From: JABDBK01 sp964453575
GTDB lineage: Bacteria; Pseudomonadota; Gammaproteobacteria; DSM-16500
Reading direction: 5' to 3'
DNA: 15,493 nt
Assembly: GCA_964453575.1 (NCBI GenBank)
Contig: CAYVRW010000057.1
Coordinates: 1-15,493, forward strand
The notes under the pieces were generated by a model. It worked only from the letters and a program-made list of their open reading frames with translations. It had not been told where the DNA came from and made no database searches. Of this stretch, positions 6,609 through 13,881 are shown piece by piece. The stretch's first letter is position 1; the number at the start of each line of letters is the position of its first letter. A program made the translations under genes and the position numbers.

Positions 6609-6878
6609 ATGTCGTTATCTACTGCTGCGAAAAAGCAGATTATACAGACCCATCAAAGGGCTAAAAATGATACTGGTTCATCTGAAGTGCAAATTGCGCT
6701 GTTATCAGCACGAATTGAGTATTTAACTGAACATTTAAAAACTCATGTACATGACGTTCATACTCGTTTTGGATTGTCAAACTTAGTGAGCCAAAGACGC
6801 AGGTTATTGAATTATTTAAAAAAATCTGACATGGCTAACTATCGAGCTTTGATAGCAAAACTTGATATTCGTGGTTAA
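6609..6878 (+). CDS. rpsO: 30S ribosomal protein S15
   Basis: S15 is a primary 16S rRNA-binding protein of the 30S platform, and it also regulates its own mRNA in many bacteria. The 89-aa product is exactly the family length and matches throughout: an N-terminal helix MSLSTAAKKQIIQTHQ, then DTGSSEVQIALLSARIEYLTEHLKTH, the conserved DVHTRFGLSNLVSQRRRLLNYL, and the ending YRALIAKLDIRG. AGGAG (6595-6599) lies 9 bp before ATG. The gene has its own promoter and a strong downstream hairpin, so it can be expressed apart from the upstream insert. pnp follows after ~100 bp, as in E. coli, where the rpsO-pnp transcript is cut by RNase III in the spacer. Confidence 0.98.
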   Translation: MSLSTAAKKQIIQTHQRAKNDTGSSEVQIALLSARIEYLTEHLKTHVHDVHTRFGLSNLVSQRRRLLNYLKKSDMANYRALIAKLDIRG

Positions 6879-6906
6879 ACGAAGTAACCAACCCATATTT
6901 TTTCTT

Positions 6907-6945
6907 AAAATCCCTCCTATCCTTCTCAGGAAAGGGGGGATTTTT
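6907..6945 (+). terminator. Hairpin with T-tract between rpsO and pnp (terminator or RNase III site)
   Basis: AAAATCCC-T-CC-T (6907-6918) pairs with A-GG-G-GGGATTTT (6933-6944) over 12 bp with one G-U. The stem continues after an A-A mismatch as TCCT/AGGA around a TCTC loop. The 3' arm ends in a TTTTT run. This is a good intrinsic terminator for rpsO. By analogy with E. coli rpsO-pnp it could instead be an RNase III processing stem that permits read-through into pnp. The AATCCC/GGGATT arms resemble the ends of the dispersed repeats in this window. Confidence 0.75.
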
Positions 6946-6980
6946 CGAGATGAGACTTAAATTTATATAGGATACCTCTT

Positions 6981-9098
6981 GTGACAGCAGTTAAAAAAAC
7001 ATTCCGTTATGGCGACCATACAGTAACGTTAGAGACCGGCGTTATCGCTAGACAAGCAACCGCTGCTGTCATGGTAACTATGGATGAGACCGTGGTTTTA
7101 GTGACCGTGGTGGGGCAAGAAAGTGCAAACAGTGGCGACAGAGACTTTTTCCCATTGACCGTGAATTATCAGGAGCGTTCTTACGCTGCTGGACGAGTTC
7201 CAGGCGGTTATTTTAAGCGGGAAGGCAAGCCAAGCGAAAAAGAAACGTTAACCTCTCGTTTAATTGATAGACCCATACGTCCTCTATTTCCCAAAGGATT
7301 TACCAGTGAAGTTCAAGTTATTGCTACTGTATTATCCATGAATCCTCAAGTTGATCCTGATATTGCTGCTATGATGGGTGCATCAGCTGCTCTCGCTCTC
7401 TCCGGCATGCCATTTATGGGGCCGCTTGCTGCGGCACGGGTAGGTTATAAAGATGATGCTTATCTATTAAATCCTACTAATGCACAGTTGGAAGCGTCAC
7501 AATTGGATATGGTGGTTGCAGGTACTGAGCATGCGGTATTAATGGTAGAGTCCGAAGCGAAAGAACTCCCTGAAGAAATCATGCTTGGCGCTGTTATGTT
7601 TGCTCATAAAGAAATGCAGGTTGTCATCCAAGCGATTAAAGAACTTGTAAAAGAAGCGGGTAAACCTGCATGGGATTGGGAAGCGCCTGCGCTAAATGCA
7701 GAAATTCAAAAACGTGTGAAGGCACTCGCAGAAGATAAATTGACATCGGCTTATCAAATCAGTGATAAAAAACAACGGCAAGAAGCAGTTAGCGATTTGA
7801 AAGACCATGTAATGGACACCATGCTTGCTGAAAATGCCGACAAGATTGAAGATGAAGATGTACTTATTAACGATGTTAAATACGTTTTTAGTCATTTAGA
7901 AAGTCATATTGTGCGCGATCGAATTTTAAAAGGCATGCCGCGTATTGATGGACGTGATACCAAAACCGTTCGTCCTATCAATGTTAAAGTCGGTGTTCTG
8001 CCTCGCACCCATGGTTCTGCTTTGTTTACACGTGGTGAAACACAGGCATTAGTTGTTGCGACCTTGGGCACTGAACGTGATGCGCAAGTTATTGATGCAC
8101 TAGAGGGCGAATATAAAGAAAGCTTTATGTTGCATTATAATTTCCCTCCTTATTCCGTTGGCGAAGTGGGTTTTGTGGGCAGTCCTAAGCGTCGCGAAAT
8201 TGGTCACGGAAACTTGGCAAAACGCAGTGTGGTTGCTATTTTACCTACACAAAAAGAATTTTCTTATGTATTACGCGTGGTATCTGAAATCACTGAATCA
8301 AATGGCTCCAGTTCCATGGCTACTGTTTGTGGAACCAGTCTTGCATTAATGGATGCAGGTGTGCCAACACGCTCCCATGTTGCAGGTATCGCCATGGGTT
8401 TAGTGAAAGAAGGTGATGAATACGCCGTTTTAACGGATATTTTAGGTGATGAAGATCATTTAGGTGATATGGATTTCAAAGTAGCAGGTACCATCAATGG
8501 TATTACTGCTTTGCAAATGGATATCAAAATTGATGGTATCACTGAAAGAATTATGAAAGATGCTTTAGAGCAAGCTCTCGCTGGTCGTTTGCATATTTTG
8601 GGCATTATGAATACGGCATTACCGAATGCCCGTACTGAAATGTCACTCTATGCGCCGCGTATTTTAACCATGCGTGTGCCAACCGATAAAATTCGTGATG
8701 TTATTGGTAAAGGCGGTGTGATGATTCGTGCGCTTACCGAAGAAACTGGTACAGTGATTGATATCAGTGATGACGGTGTCGTTCGTGTTGCAGGCTCTGA
8801 TTTAGCTGCTTGCGAAGCTGCTATCCTTCGTATCGAAACGATTACGGCAGATGTTGCGATTGGCCATATTTATGATGGCACAGTCGTAAAACTCATGGAC
8901 TTTGGCGCTATCGTTAGCTTCTTGAATGGCAAAACAGGCTTAGTTCATATTTCACAAATTTGCAAAGAACGCGTGGAAAAAGTGAGTGATAAGCTTGCTG
9001 AAGGTCAAGCTGTTAAAGTAAAAGTGATGGAAATTGACAGGCAAGGTAAAATTCGTTTGAGCATGAAAGAAGTTGAGCTGAATCATTCGGATACCTAA
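6981..9098 (+). CDS. pnp: Polyribonucleotide nucleotidyltransferase (PNPase)
   Basis: PNPase is a phosphorolytic 3'-5' exoribonuclease, trimeric and part of the RNA degradosome in many gammaproteobacteria. The 705-aa product (E. coli 711) shows RNase PH domain 1 (~8-140, with FFPLTVNYQERSYAAGRVPGG and SRLIDRPIRPLFP), an all-helical linker domain (~145-310), and RNase PH domain 2 (~320-545). PH domain 2 holds the catalytic cluster GDEDHLGDMDFK at 489-500; Asp490 and Asp496 correspond to E. coli Asp486 and Asp492. A KH domain with GKGG (576-579) and a C-terminal S1 domain (~618-690, GHIYDGTVVKLMDFGAIV) follow. The start is GTG, with AGGA at 6969-6972; upstream ATGs would not keep the frame. All domains are intact. 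A double hairpin follows the stop. Confidence 0.98.
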   Translation: MTAVKKTFRYGDHTVTLETGVIARQATAAVMVTMDETVVLVTVVGQESANSGDRDFFPLTVNYQERSYAAGRVPGGYFKREGKPSEKETLTSRLIDRPIRPLFPKGFTSEVQVIATVLSMNPQVDPDIAAMMGASAALALSGMPFMGPLAAARVGYKDDAYLLNPTNAQLEASQLDMVVAGTEHAVLMVESEAKELPEEIMLGAVMFAHKEMQVVIQAIKELVKEAGKPAWDWEAPALNAEIQKRVKALAEDKLTSAYQISDKKQRQEAVSDLKDHVMDTMLAENADKIEDEDVLINDVKYVFSHLESHIVRDRILKGMPRIDGRDTKTVRPINVKVGVLPRTHGSALFTRGETQALVVATLGTERDAQVIDALEGEYKESFMLHYNFPPYSVGEVGFVGSPKRREIGHGNLAKRSVVAILPTQKEFSYVLRVVSEITESNGSSSMATVCGTSLALMDAGVPTRSHVAGIAMGLVKEGDEYAVLTDILGDEDHLGDMDFKVAGTINGITALQMDIKIDGITERIMKDALEQALAGRLHILGIMNTALPNARTEMSLYAPRILTMRVPTDKIRDVIGKGGVMIRALTEETGTVIDISDDGVVRVAGSDLAACEAAILRIETITADVAIGHIYDGTVVKLMDFGAIVSFLNGKTGLVHISQICKERVEKVSDKLAEGQAVKVKVMEIDRQGKIRLSMKEVELNHSDT

Positions 9099-9104
9099 GC
9101 TTTT

Positions 9105-9170
9105 ATCCCCTTCCTTCTAAAAAACCCCCTTCGAAGAAGGGGGTCGACGCTCCGCGTCGGGGGGATTTTT
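9105..9170 (+). repeat. GC-rich palindromic intergenic repeat downstream of pnp, possibly also its terminator
   Basis: Hairpin 1 is CCCCCTTC (9125-9132), GAA, GAAGGGGG (9136-9143), a perfect 8-bp stem. Hairpin 2 is CGACGC (9145-9150), TCC, GCGTCG (9154-9159). An outer ATCCCC (9105-9110) can pair with GGGGAT (9161-9166), giving a three-way junction, and a TTTTT run ends the element. Hairpin 1 is close to that at 6474-6492. Hairpin 2 differs in sequence but keeps its pairing, which suggests selection on structure or independent palindromic cores. The final stem and T-run make it a plausible pnp terminator. Confidence 0.75.
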
Positions 9171-9210
9171 AAAGCGGTATCGAAGTTTTAAAAATAAAAA
9201 AGGGCATTGA

Positions 9211-10596
9211 ATGAACCCACGATATATTCAAGAATTATTTAATATCATAAAAAATCCCAAATTAGAAACCAATGAAAGAAATCGGCTAGCCGCGGAATCC
9301 AGGCTAGCAATTGTTACTAAAAAAAATATCTGGTCAAAATACGATAATACTTTTGATGTAACCGATGAAGATGGTGCAACACTCCTTCTCTTAGCAACCT
9401 CTAAACACCAAATCGATATTTTAAAAATGCTGCTTAAAATGTATGCCAATCCTGATAAACCGCATGCAAAAACAGGAATAACACCGCTTGCCTATGCTGC
9501 TGAAATAGGCCATATCGATACCGTTAAATACTTGCTTATAGCTAAGGCCAATCCGCATTTACCTAATATAATAACGAAAGAAAGTCCGCTGGATTTAGCC
9601 GTCAAAAATGGCCATCTTCAAATTGTTCAACAGTTAGTTGAGGCTGGAGCATCTCCCAGGATGCCAAACGCTAACACTGGCGTAACACCGCTTGCATCGG
9701 CTGCTCAAGAAGGGCACACCGATATTGTTCAATGGTTGCTTGAATCCGGCGATGTTCATCCAGATGATGCAAATTGTCTAACAGGGGAACGTCCGCTTTC
9801 TTTGGCTGCCAAACAAGGTCACACTGATATTGTACGGTTATTACTGAAAATGTGTGTTGATCAAAACGAACCTAATGTTAGAACGGGCGAAAGACCGCTT
9901 CTATTGGCTGCTGAAAATGGTCATGTCGATTGTGTTAAAGAATTGCTAAAAGCTCACCACATATTCAATCCACGTCCGAATGTCGATTTCTCTAACCGCA
10001 AAACAGGCGATACAGCATTGATATGCGCTGCACGTAAAGGTCATCGAGAAGTTGTTCAGGTACTTATGGATGCTAAGGCAAACTTAGAAAAGATGAATAA
10101 TAAGCTTAATACAGCATTAGAAGAAGCCGTTGAAAATAAAAAGCTATCTATAGTTGCCTTGTTATTAAGTCATGGTTCTATGATTAAATTCCCGTATCAT
10201 CAATTATTATATGATTTCTTGCATACCTGTGATCAACGAGATCCTGATGTATTATTTTCTCTTACTGAATTATGCAAACAATCTGAATTATGCAAACAAT
10301 CAGAAAGTCAAAATTATAGACATTATGCGGTTCTAAAAGAAAAAGCAGATAATGATTTAAAACTATTAAAGAAGCTGACAGCTATTCATCAAAAAAAATT
10401 ATTTGATGCCGTTGATCAGGCAACAATAAAGACGTTGATTCCAGATGTAGTAGGCATCATTTCTGAATATGATGCACCTTTAGAAGGTCCTAGGTTCAAT
10501 TTTTTTAAACCCGCAGACACCTATGTGTTACTTCCAGAAGAGAATAAACAAGATTCTCAAGAAATTGATGAGAAGCCGGGGTGTTCTGTGCTGTGA
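9211..10596 (+). CDS. Ankyrin-repeat protein with C-terminal CaaX prenylation box; putative effector
   Basis: The product is 461 aa from ATG 9211, with AAAAAAGGG (about 6 bp) upstream. Residues ~52-320 contain about eight ankyrin repeats with the classic TPL..AA..GH..IV..LL pattern (ITPLAYAAEIGHIDTVKYLL; RPLSLAAKQGHTDIVRLLL; TALICAARKGHREVVQVLM). Several have a TG-containing turn. A helical region at 330-420 follows. The acidic tail (LPEENKQDSQEIDEKPG) ends in Cys458-Ser-Val-Leu461, a CaaX box; terminal Leu favours geranylgeranylation. There is no signal peptide or membrane helix. Legionella AnkB is a known ankyrin effector with a host-prenylated CaaX box. IPDVVGIISEY (410-420) loosely recalls the first helix of an F-box, a weak resemblance. 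The Glu-rich tail fits Dot/Icm signals. No clear promoter was found. The ankyrin call is certain; effector status is inferred. Confidence 0.88.
   Translation: MNPRYIQELFNIIKNPKLETNERNRLAAESRLAIVTKKNIWSKYDNTFDVTDEDGATLLLLATSKHQIDILKMLLKMYANPDKPHAKTGITPLAYAAEIGHIDTVKYLLIAKANPHLPNIITKESPLDLAVKNGHLQIVQQLVEAGASPRMPNANTGVTPLASAAQEGHTDIVQWLLESGDVHPDDANCLTGERPLSLAAKQGHTDIVRLLLKMCVDQNEPNVRTGERPLLLAAENGHVDCVKELLKAHHIFNPRPNVDFSNRKTGDTALICAARKGHREVVQVLMDAKANLEKMNNKLNTALEEAVENKKLSIVALLLSHGSMIKFPYHQLLYDFLHTCDQRDPDVLFSLTELCKQSELCKQSESQNYRHYAVLKEKADNDLKLLKKLTAIHQKKLFDAVDQATIKTLIPDVVGIISEYDAPLEGPRFNFFKPADTYVLLPEENKQDSQEIDEKPGCSVL
10265..10300 (+). repeat. Perfect 18-bp tandem duplication inside the CaaX ankyrin gene
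   Basis: The 18-bp unit CTGAATTATGCAAACAAT occurs twice without a gap (10265-10282, 10283-10300). It duplicates the six residues ELCKQS in frame, beyond the ankyrin repeats. The perfect identity suggests a recent slippage event, so copy number may vary between strains. Confidence 0.9.
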
Positions 10597-10616
10597 GGGG
10601 ATCTTTGGTCTAATAA

Positions 10617-11891
10617 TTATTCATCAACCAACCGAAAGGCATTCTGCATTTGATGCTGCTCTTTTTTAGATATACCTAGGGCATTCGCTATTTTGCGCCA
10701 ATTTGCGATTGCCTCGAAGGTTTCTTGTATGATTTGATCTGCTTTACTAGAATTTATCCTGAAATATTCCGCAACATCTTTTACAAGAGCGACATCTTGT
10801 GAATTATCTGATTCAGAAATGTTTAGCTTTAATCCATCTCCGTGCGGATTAGGATTAATGTCAAATGCAGGTGACAATATCCAACCATTGGGTTGCAAAA
10901 TAAATCCATGATTTCGTAAATGATCATCCACATTGGAAATACCTATGTAAAAAACAATTCTTCTCCATAACTGTTCTAAATCTTGATCTGGTTGCGAGCC
11001 ATATCGAGCGATAAATTCAGCAAGTTCTAAATAGCTTACTCCTGTGGATGCATCATCACCATCTGAGCGTTGAAGTAATGTCATCGCAGAAGCAAAATGT
11101 ACTCGTTCACCTTTTTTAGTTCTATCAAAACGTTTACTGAGAAAGGTATGATAATGACTATAAAATTTATCTGTTTTTGCCTCAGCGATATTTATTTTTG
11201 CTTTTTTAGCGAGATGATAAACAAGCATCTCCCATGCGCCTACGTCATATTCATCACGGTTACTGGGAAATTTGGCAATCCACAAATGATTATGCTCATC
11301 AATTACGCTGGCTTTTGGTCGTGCTCCACCCAATGATCCGCCCGGAGCAATAAGCATAGTTAACCACTTTGAGTAATTTGGGTTTTGCTCTGCATCATTT
11401 TTTTCTAACTCTAAACTTGCATGTTCTAGTTCTTTCAATGATGTCCAGGGTGGTGAAGCATATTTTTTATTATTATCCAGAAAAAATTCTGAAGACTGCA
11501 CACGGAATCGCAACCCTCCCATTCTATGTGCATCATAAACCCCTAGCAAATAATCGGATTCCAATAGTTTATGTTCTTTTCGATTTTCTTCTCGAGCAAG
11601 TTGAGCTTCTCGTCGTTTCATAAGAAAGCGTCCCCAGCGATCAGGGGAAGAATCTAAAAATATGCCAAAATTTTCTTGTCTAGATGGAGGATAGTGTATT
11701 CCTTGCAGTAATTGTAAAGATGGATCTAAAGCTCGCGCACGCTCGTCTTTAAGCCAATCATGATCATACTCGAATGAAAATATTTCTTTCCCACGAGATG
11801 GTGTTGCCCTTAATACCCCAACTAAAATGGGTCGCGACAAACCTTCCCAATCTGCATATACTTCAATAAGGCGTTGTTGTGTCTTATCCAT
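10617..11891 (-). CDS. hipA: HipA-family serine/threonine kinase toxin
   Basis: The 424-aa product matches the HipA family. The N-subdomain is at ~8-110 (VYADWEGLSRPILVGVL and FGIFLDSSPDRWGR). The kinase core follows: Gly-rich loop GGSLGGARPK (184-193), whose Ser186 sits where HipA autophosphorylates; Lys207 in WIAKFPS; catalytic NVDDHLRN (320-327, D-x4-N as in E. coli Asp309/Asn314); and metal-binding AFDINP (Asp344). E. coli HipA phosphorylates glutamyl-tRNA synthetase and triggers growth arrest; the target here is unknown. All catalytic motifs are intact, so it looks active. Its ATG overlaps the end of the upstream antitoxin gene by 8 bp, indicating coupled translation. It converges on the ankyrin gene with only 20 bp between stops and no clear terminator. 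Confidence 0.93.
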   Translation of the reverse strand: MDKTQQRLIEVYADWEGLSRPILVGVLRATPSRGKEIFSFEYDHDWLKDERARALDPSLQLLQGIHYPPSRQENFGIFLDSSPDRWGRFLMKRREAQLAREENRKEHKLLESDYLLGVYDAHRMGGLRFRVQSSEFFLDNNKKYASPPWTSLKELEHASLELEKNDAEQNPNYSKWLTMLIAPGGSLGGARPKASVIDEHNHLWIAKFPSNRDEYDVGAWEMLVYHLAKKAKINIAEAKTDKFYSHYHTFLSKRFDRTKKGERVHFASAMTLLQRSDGDDASTGVSYLELAEFIARYGSQPDQDLEQLWRRIVFYIGISNVDDHLRNHGFILQPNGWILSPAFDINPNPHGDGLKLNISESDNSQDVALVKDVAEYFRINSSKADQIIQETFEAIANWRKIANALGISKKEQHQMQNAFRLVDE

Positions 11892-12231
11892 GGTCTTTCA
11901 TCTTCATTGAATGAGTCTTACGTATGCGAGGGGCGCGTGCTTTGATGGGTAGATCGAGGTCTTGAAGTTTGCGTCCTAATTCATCATCCTTGGCAATGAG
12001 TTTTAAGTCTTTTTCAAGCCCAAGAGAAAACAAAACATTACCATAAGCACCAAAGGCTACACTAGGGTCACCATGTTCAATGGATCGTAAAGTATTACGC
12101 GCAATCCCTGCTCGTTCAGCAACTAGCGAAGCCGAAAACCTTCGGCGCAATCGAGCAAGACGAATATTTTCACCCACTTCAGATAGCAGGCGCTGCAATG
12201 AGGGAAGCAAGACCCTGGTTTTTTTGCTCAT
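11884..12231 (-). CDS. hipB: HipB-like XRE-family antitoxin/repressor
   Basis: The 115-aa product contains one helix-turn-helix of the XRE/Cro type at ~20-72: VGENIRLARLRRRFSASLVAERAGIARNTLRSIEHGD, with the recognition helix around ARNTLRSIEHG. A basic C-terminal tail (KARAPRIRKTHSMKMKDHG) follows. Its position just upstream of hipA with an 8-bp overlap fits HipB, which neutralises HipA and represses the operon. ATG at 12231 is chosen over an in-frame TTG at 12252, because the TTG has no ribosome-binding site. The ATG has only a weak TAGGG about 10 bp upstream. It is longer than E. coli HipB (88 aa), with the extra sequence at the C terminus. Confidence 0.87.
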   Translation of the reverse strand: MSKKTRVLLPSLQRLLSEVGENIRLARLRRRFSASLVAERAGIARNTLRSIEHGDPSVAFGAYGNVLFSLGLEKDLKLIAKDDELGRKLQDLDLPIKARAPRIRKTHSMKMKDHG

Positions 12232-12249
12232 AATGGTTAATACCCTAAT

Positions 12250-12291
12250 CAATAAAACATATTATTGCTCAACATATTGATCATTATAGCA
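12250..12291 (-). promoter_or_regulatory. hipBA promoter with extended -10 and candidate HipB operator
   Basis: On the minus strand a perfect TATAAT (12288 to 12283) is preceded by TGC (12291-12289), forming an extended -10, which can work without a good -35; none is seen. Between it and hipB are direct repeats AACATATT (12256-12263 and 12271-12278, + strand) and TATTGNTC (12263-12270 and 12275-12282). There is also the inverted pair CAATA/TATTG (12250-12254/12263-12267). These overlap the expected start of transcription and are candidates for autorepression by HipB. The promoter is well supported; the operator is tentative. Confidence 0.6.
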
Positions 12292-12352
12292 GATATTTTG
12301 GGTTTTTTGCGATATTAATAAAAGATAAGAAAAACAAAGGGTTATGTCATAT

Positions 12353-12378
12353 AAAAAACCCCTTTTTCAAAGGGGGTT
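12353..12378 (-). terminator. Intrinsic terminator of trhO-ppa (read on minus strand)
   Basis: On the minus strand, AACCCCCTTT, GAA, AAAGGGGTT forms a hairpin of about 9 bp (one bulged C), followed directly by a T-run from 12358 down to 12353. It lies ~45 bp past the ppa stop and reads in the right direction for the trhO-ppa unit. The hairpin is part of the dispersed repeat at 12357-12418. Confidence 0.7.
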
Positions 12379-12418
12379 CTTAATGCGCTCAAGTTTTGAT
12401 TTTGAAGTGAGGGGGATA
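12357..12418 (-). repeat. GC-rich palindromic intergenic repeat between hipB and ppa
   Basis: The 27 nt at 12359-12385 are the exact reverse complement of 6465-6491, including the TTCTTAATG flank beyond the hairpin. They therefore share ancestry rather than mere hairpin form. The right end carries GAGGGGGAT, as in the other copies, but the middle (12386-12408) has no strong second stem. It is the second copy bracketing the ankyrin-hipBA block (the other is at 9105-9170). Confidence 0.75.
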
Positions 12419-12424
12419 AAAGCT

Positions 12425-12985
12425 TTAAACTTCCTTCAAACAATCTTGTTTCTTACATGCTTCATTATATCGATTCACACTTGCAACAATTTCTTTTTTT
12501 GCTGCATCACCATTATCCCAGCCATCGGTTTTGACCCATTTGCCTTTTTCTAAGTCTTTATAATGCTGGAAAAAGTGTTCAATCATGGCAAGTAAATCCG
12601 TGCCAAGGTCCTCAGGTTTTTTCACATGCTGATATCGTGTCGTAAGTTTATCAACTGGCACCGCAAGAATTTTAGTATCAACACCGGATTCATCCGTCAT
12701 GCGCAACATCCCGACTGGGCGGCAACGAATCATAGCGCCAGGTTGTAATGAGAAAGGCGTTACGACTAACACATCCACGGGATCACCGTCTTCAGATAAC
12801 GTATTAGGGATGAATCCATAATTGCAAGGGTAATGCATGCTTGTACCTACAAATCGATCAACCATCAGCATGCCGGTATGTTTATCGACTTCATATTTAA
12901 CAGGCGTGCTGTTTGACGCAATTTCAATAACAACGTTAATATCGTTAGGAATATCTTTTCCAGGTGCGATTTTTGCTAAATTCAT
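12425..12985 (-). CDS. ppa: Inorganic pyrophosphatase (family I)
   Basis: This soluble Mg-dependent enzyme hydrolyses pyrophosphate from biosynthetic reactions. The 186-aa product (E. coli 175) keeps the active-site set: Glu21, Lys30 and Arg44 (MVDRF), Tyr56, and the signature EDGDPVDVLV with Asp66, Asp68 and Asp71. It also has Asp98/Asp103/Lys105 (DESGVDTK) and Tyr142-Lys143 (HYKDLE). Residues are offset by one from E. coli numbering. ATG 12985 is chosen because AAGGAA lies 9 bp upstream and MNLAKIAPGKD matches the family N terminus; an in-frame ATG at 13009 would add eight residues of trhO-derived sequence. The start overlaps the trhO stop (ATGA), so translation is probably coupled. A short Cys-containing C-terminal extension follows the fold. 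Confidence 0.97.
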   Translation of the reverse strand: MNLAKIAPGKDIPNDINVVIEIASNSTPVKYEVDKHTGMLMVDRFVGTSMHYPCNYGFIPNTLSEDGDPVDVLVVTPFSLQPGAMIRCRPVGMLRMTDESGVDTKILAVPVDKLTTRYQHVKKPEDLGTDLLAMIEHFFQHYKDLEKGKWVKTDGWDNGDAAKKEIVASVNRYNEACKKQDCLKEV

Positions 12986-13764
12986 AATTGTAAGTTCCTT
13001 GATAGACATGTTGAACAGTTAGAAGAAATGGGTATAGGGCCGCCGCAAGAAGTGCATTGTCGGGTGCCGGTGGATTTTAAGGTAGAATCGAGTGCGATGC
13101 GTTCGTCAAAGACAAAGCATTCGCCTTCGTAATGTTTCCCGCCTGCTTCATTAAAATAATTTAAAATGCCGCCTTCGAGTTGAAAAACATCCGTGTAACC
13201 TTGTTCTTGTAGATATAGTCCTGCTTTTTCACAACGAATACCGCCCGTGCAAAACATGACGACAGGTTTGTTGCGAGGAATGTCAGCGGTTTCTTTTACA
13301 AGATCACTAAAGTCATCAATATTTAGGTACATGGCTTTGGCAAAGGTGCCAAATTGCACTTCATACTTATTTCGAGTGTCTAACATGGTGATGTCGCGAT
13401 TTTCATCTAACCATTGCTTTAATAGCTGAGGAGAAATAGTAGGCGCGCGTTTTGTCTCTGGATGTATGTGCTCTTGTTTAAAAGTGATGATTTCTTTTTT
13501 AATTTTTACTAATAGGCGCTTGAAGGGCACTGCGTCAGAGTAACTTTCACGAAAAGTGATATCGGCAAAGGCTGGCTGCGTTTTAAGAAAATTTTTGAAC
13601 TCATGGATAAATTCAATTTGACCCGCCAGATTGATATTGATTCCTTCTGGGCTGAGCAAAATTGTGCCACCGAAGGGCTGACATTGTGCTAAAAGCTTCT
13701 CGCGAAGCGATTCCAGATTGTCTAAATTGATAAATTTATAACCAGCTATATGAAGAATTTGCAT
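12982..13764 (-). CDS. trhO: tRNA uridine(34) 5-hydroxylase, rhodanese type (TrhO/YceA family)
   Basis: TrhO makes 5-hydroxyuridine at position 34 of tRNAs, an oxygen-dependent step on the way to cmo5U/mcmo5U. The 260-aa product has an N-terminal alpha/beta domain with GTILLSPEGININLAG (33-48). A rhodanese domain at ~110-210 follows, with LDTRNKYEVQFGTF and the active-site loop CTGGIRCEKA (Cys172, Cys178). The short C terminus carries four cysteines in two CxxC pairs (C237/C240, C250/C253), probably a metal site. The start is ATG 13764, matching the family's short N terminus; the ribosome-binding site is weak. It is shorter than E. coli TrhO (350 aa), as are many members of the family. It is first in a two-gene unit with ppa. 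Confidence 0.93.
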   Translation of the reverse strand: MQILHIAGYKFINLDNLESLREKLLAQCQPFGGTILLSPEGININLAGQIEFIHEFKNFLKTQPAFADITFRESYSDAVPFKRLLVKIKKEIITFKQEHIHPETKRAPTISPQLLKQWLDENRDITMLDTRNKYEVQFGTFAKAMYLNIDDFSDLVKETADIPRNKPVVMFCTGGIRCEKAGLYLQEQGYTDVFQLEGGILNYFNEAGGKHYEGECFVFDERIALDSTLKSTGTRQCTSCGGPIPISSNCSTCLSRNLQL

Positions 13765-13791
13765 AGAATCTTACATCTAAAAATGCTGCTA

Positions 13792-13820
13792 ACTGTACTT
13801 GAGAATGCATAAAACGTCAA
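13792..13820 (-). promoter_or_regulatory. Candidate sigma-70 promoter for trhO-ppa
   Basis: On the minus strand TTGACG (13820 to 13815, 5/6) and TACAGT (13797 to 13792, 4/6) are 17 bp apart. Transcription would start near 13785, ~20 nt before the trhO ATG. The 117-bp spacer 13765-13881 must also hold the divergent hinT promoter. For that only a poor pair (ATGACA 13826-13831, TAAGCT 13849-13854) was seen. Confidence 0.5.
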
Positions 13821-13881
13821 ATGCCATGACAGATACACCCTTTTTCGGTAAGCTACCTCTCTTTGAGAAAAGGAGCCGGAG

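Noticed and set aside
6960..6972. TATATA as a pnp-specific promoter
   Set aside because: The start would fall almost on the GTG start codon, and no -35 lies at the right distance; pnp is more likely expressed by read-through or processing from rpsO.
9166..9210. PmrA-like box upstream of the CaaX ankyrin gene
   Set aside because: TTAA occurs at 9169-9172 and 9188-9191, but the phase is 19 bp rather than 11 and no -10 box is at the matching distance.
10440..10480. F-box in the CaaX ankyrin protein (IPDVVGIISEY)
   Set aside because: Only the first few positions resemble an F-box helix; the rest of the ~45-residue domain is not recognisable and the site is C-terminal, unlike AnkB. It is mentioned only as a weak resemblance.
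12344..12553. Plus-strand open frame over the repeat and the end of ppa
   Set aside because: It is antisense to ppa and starts in the repeat hairpin; composition and lack of a ribosome-binding site indicate chance.
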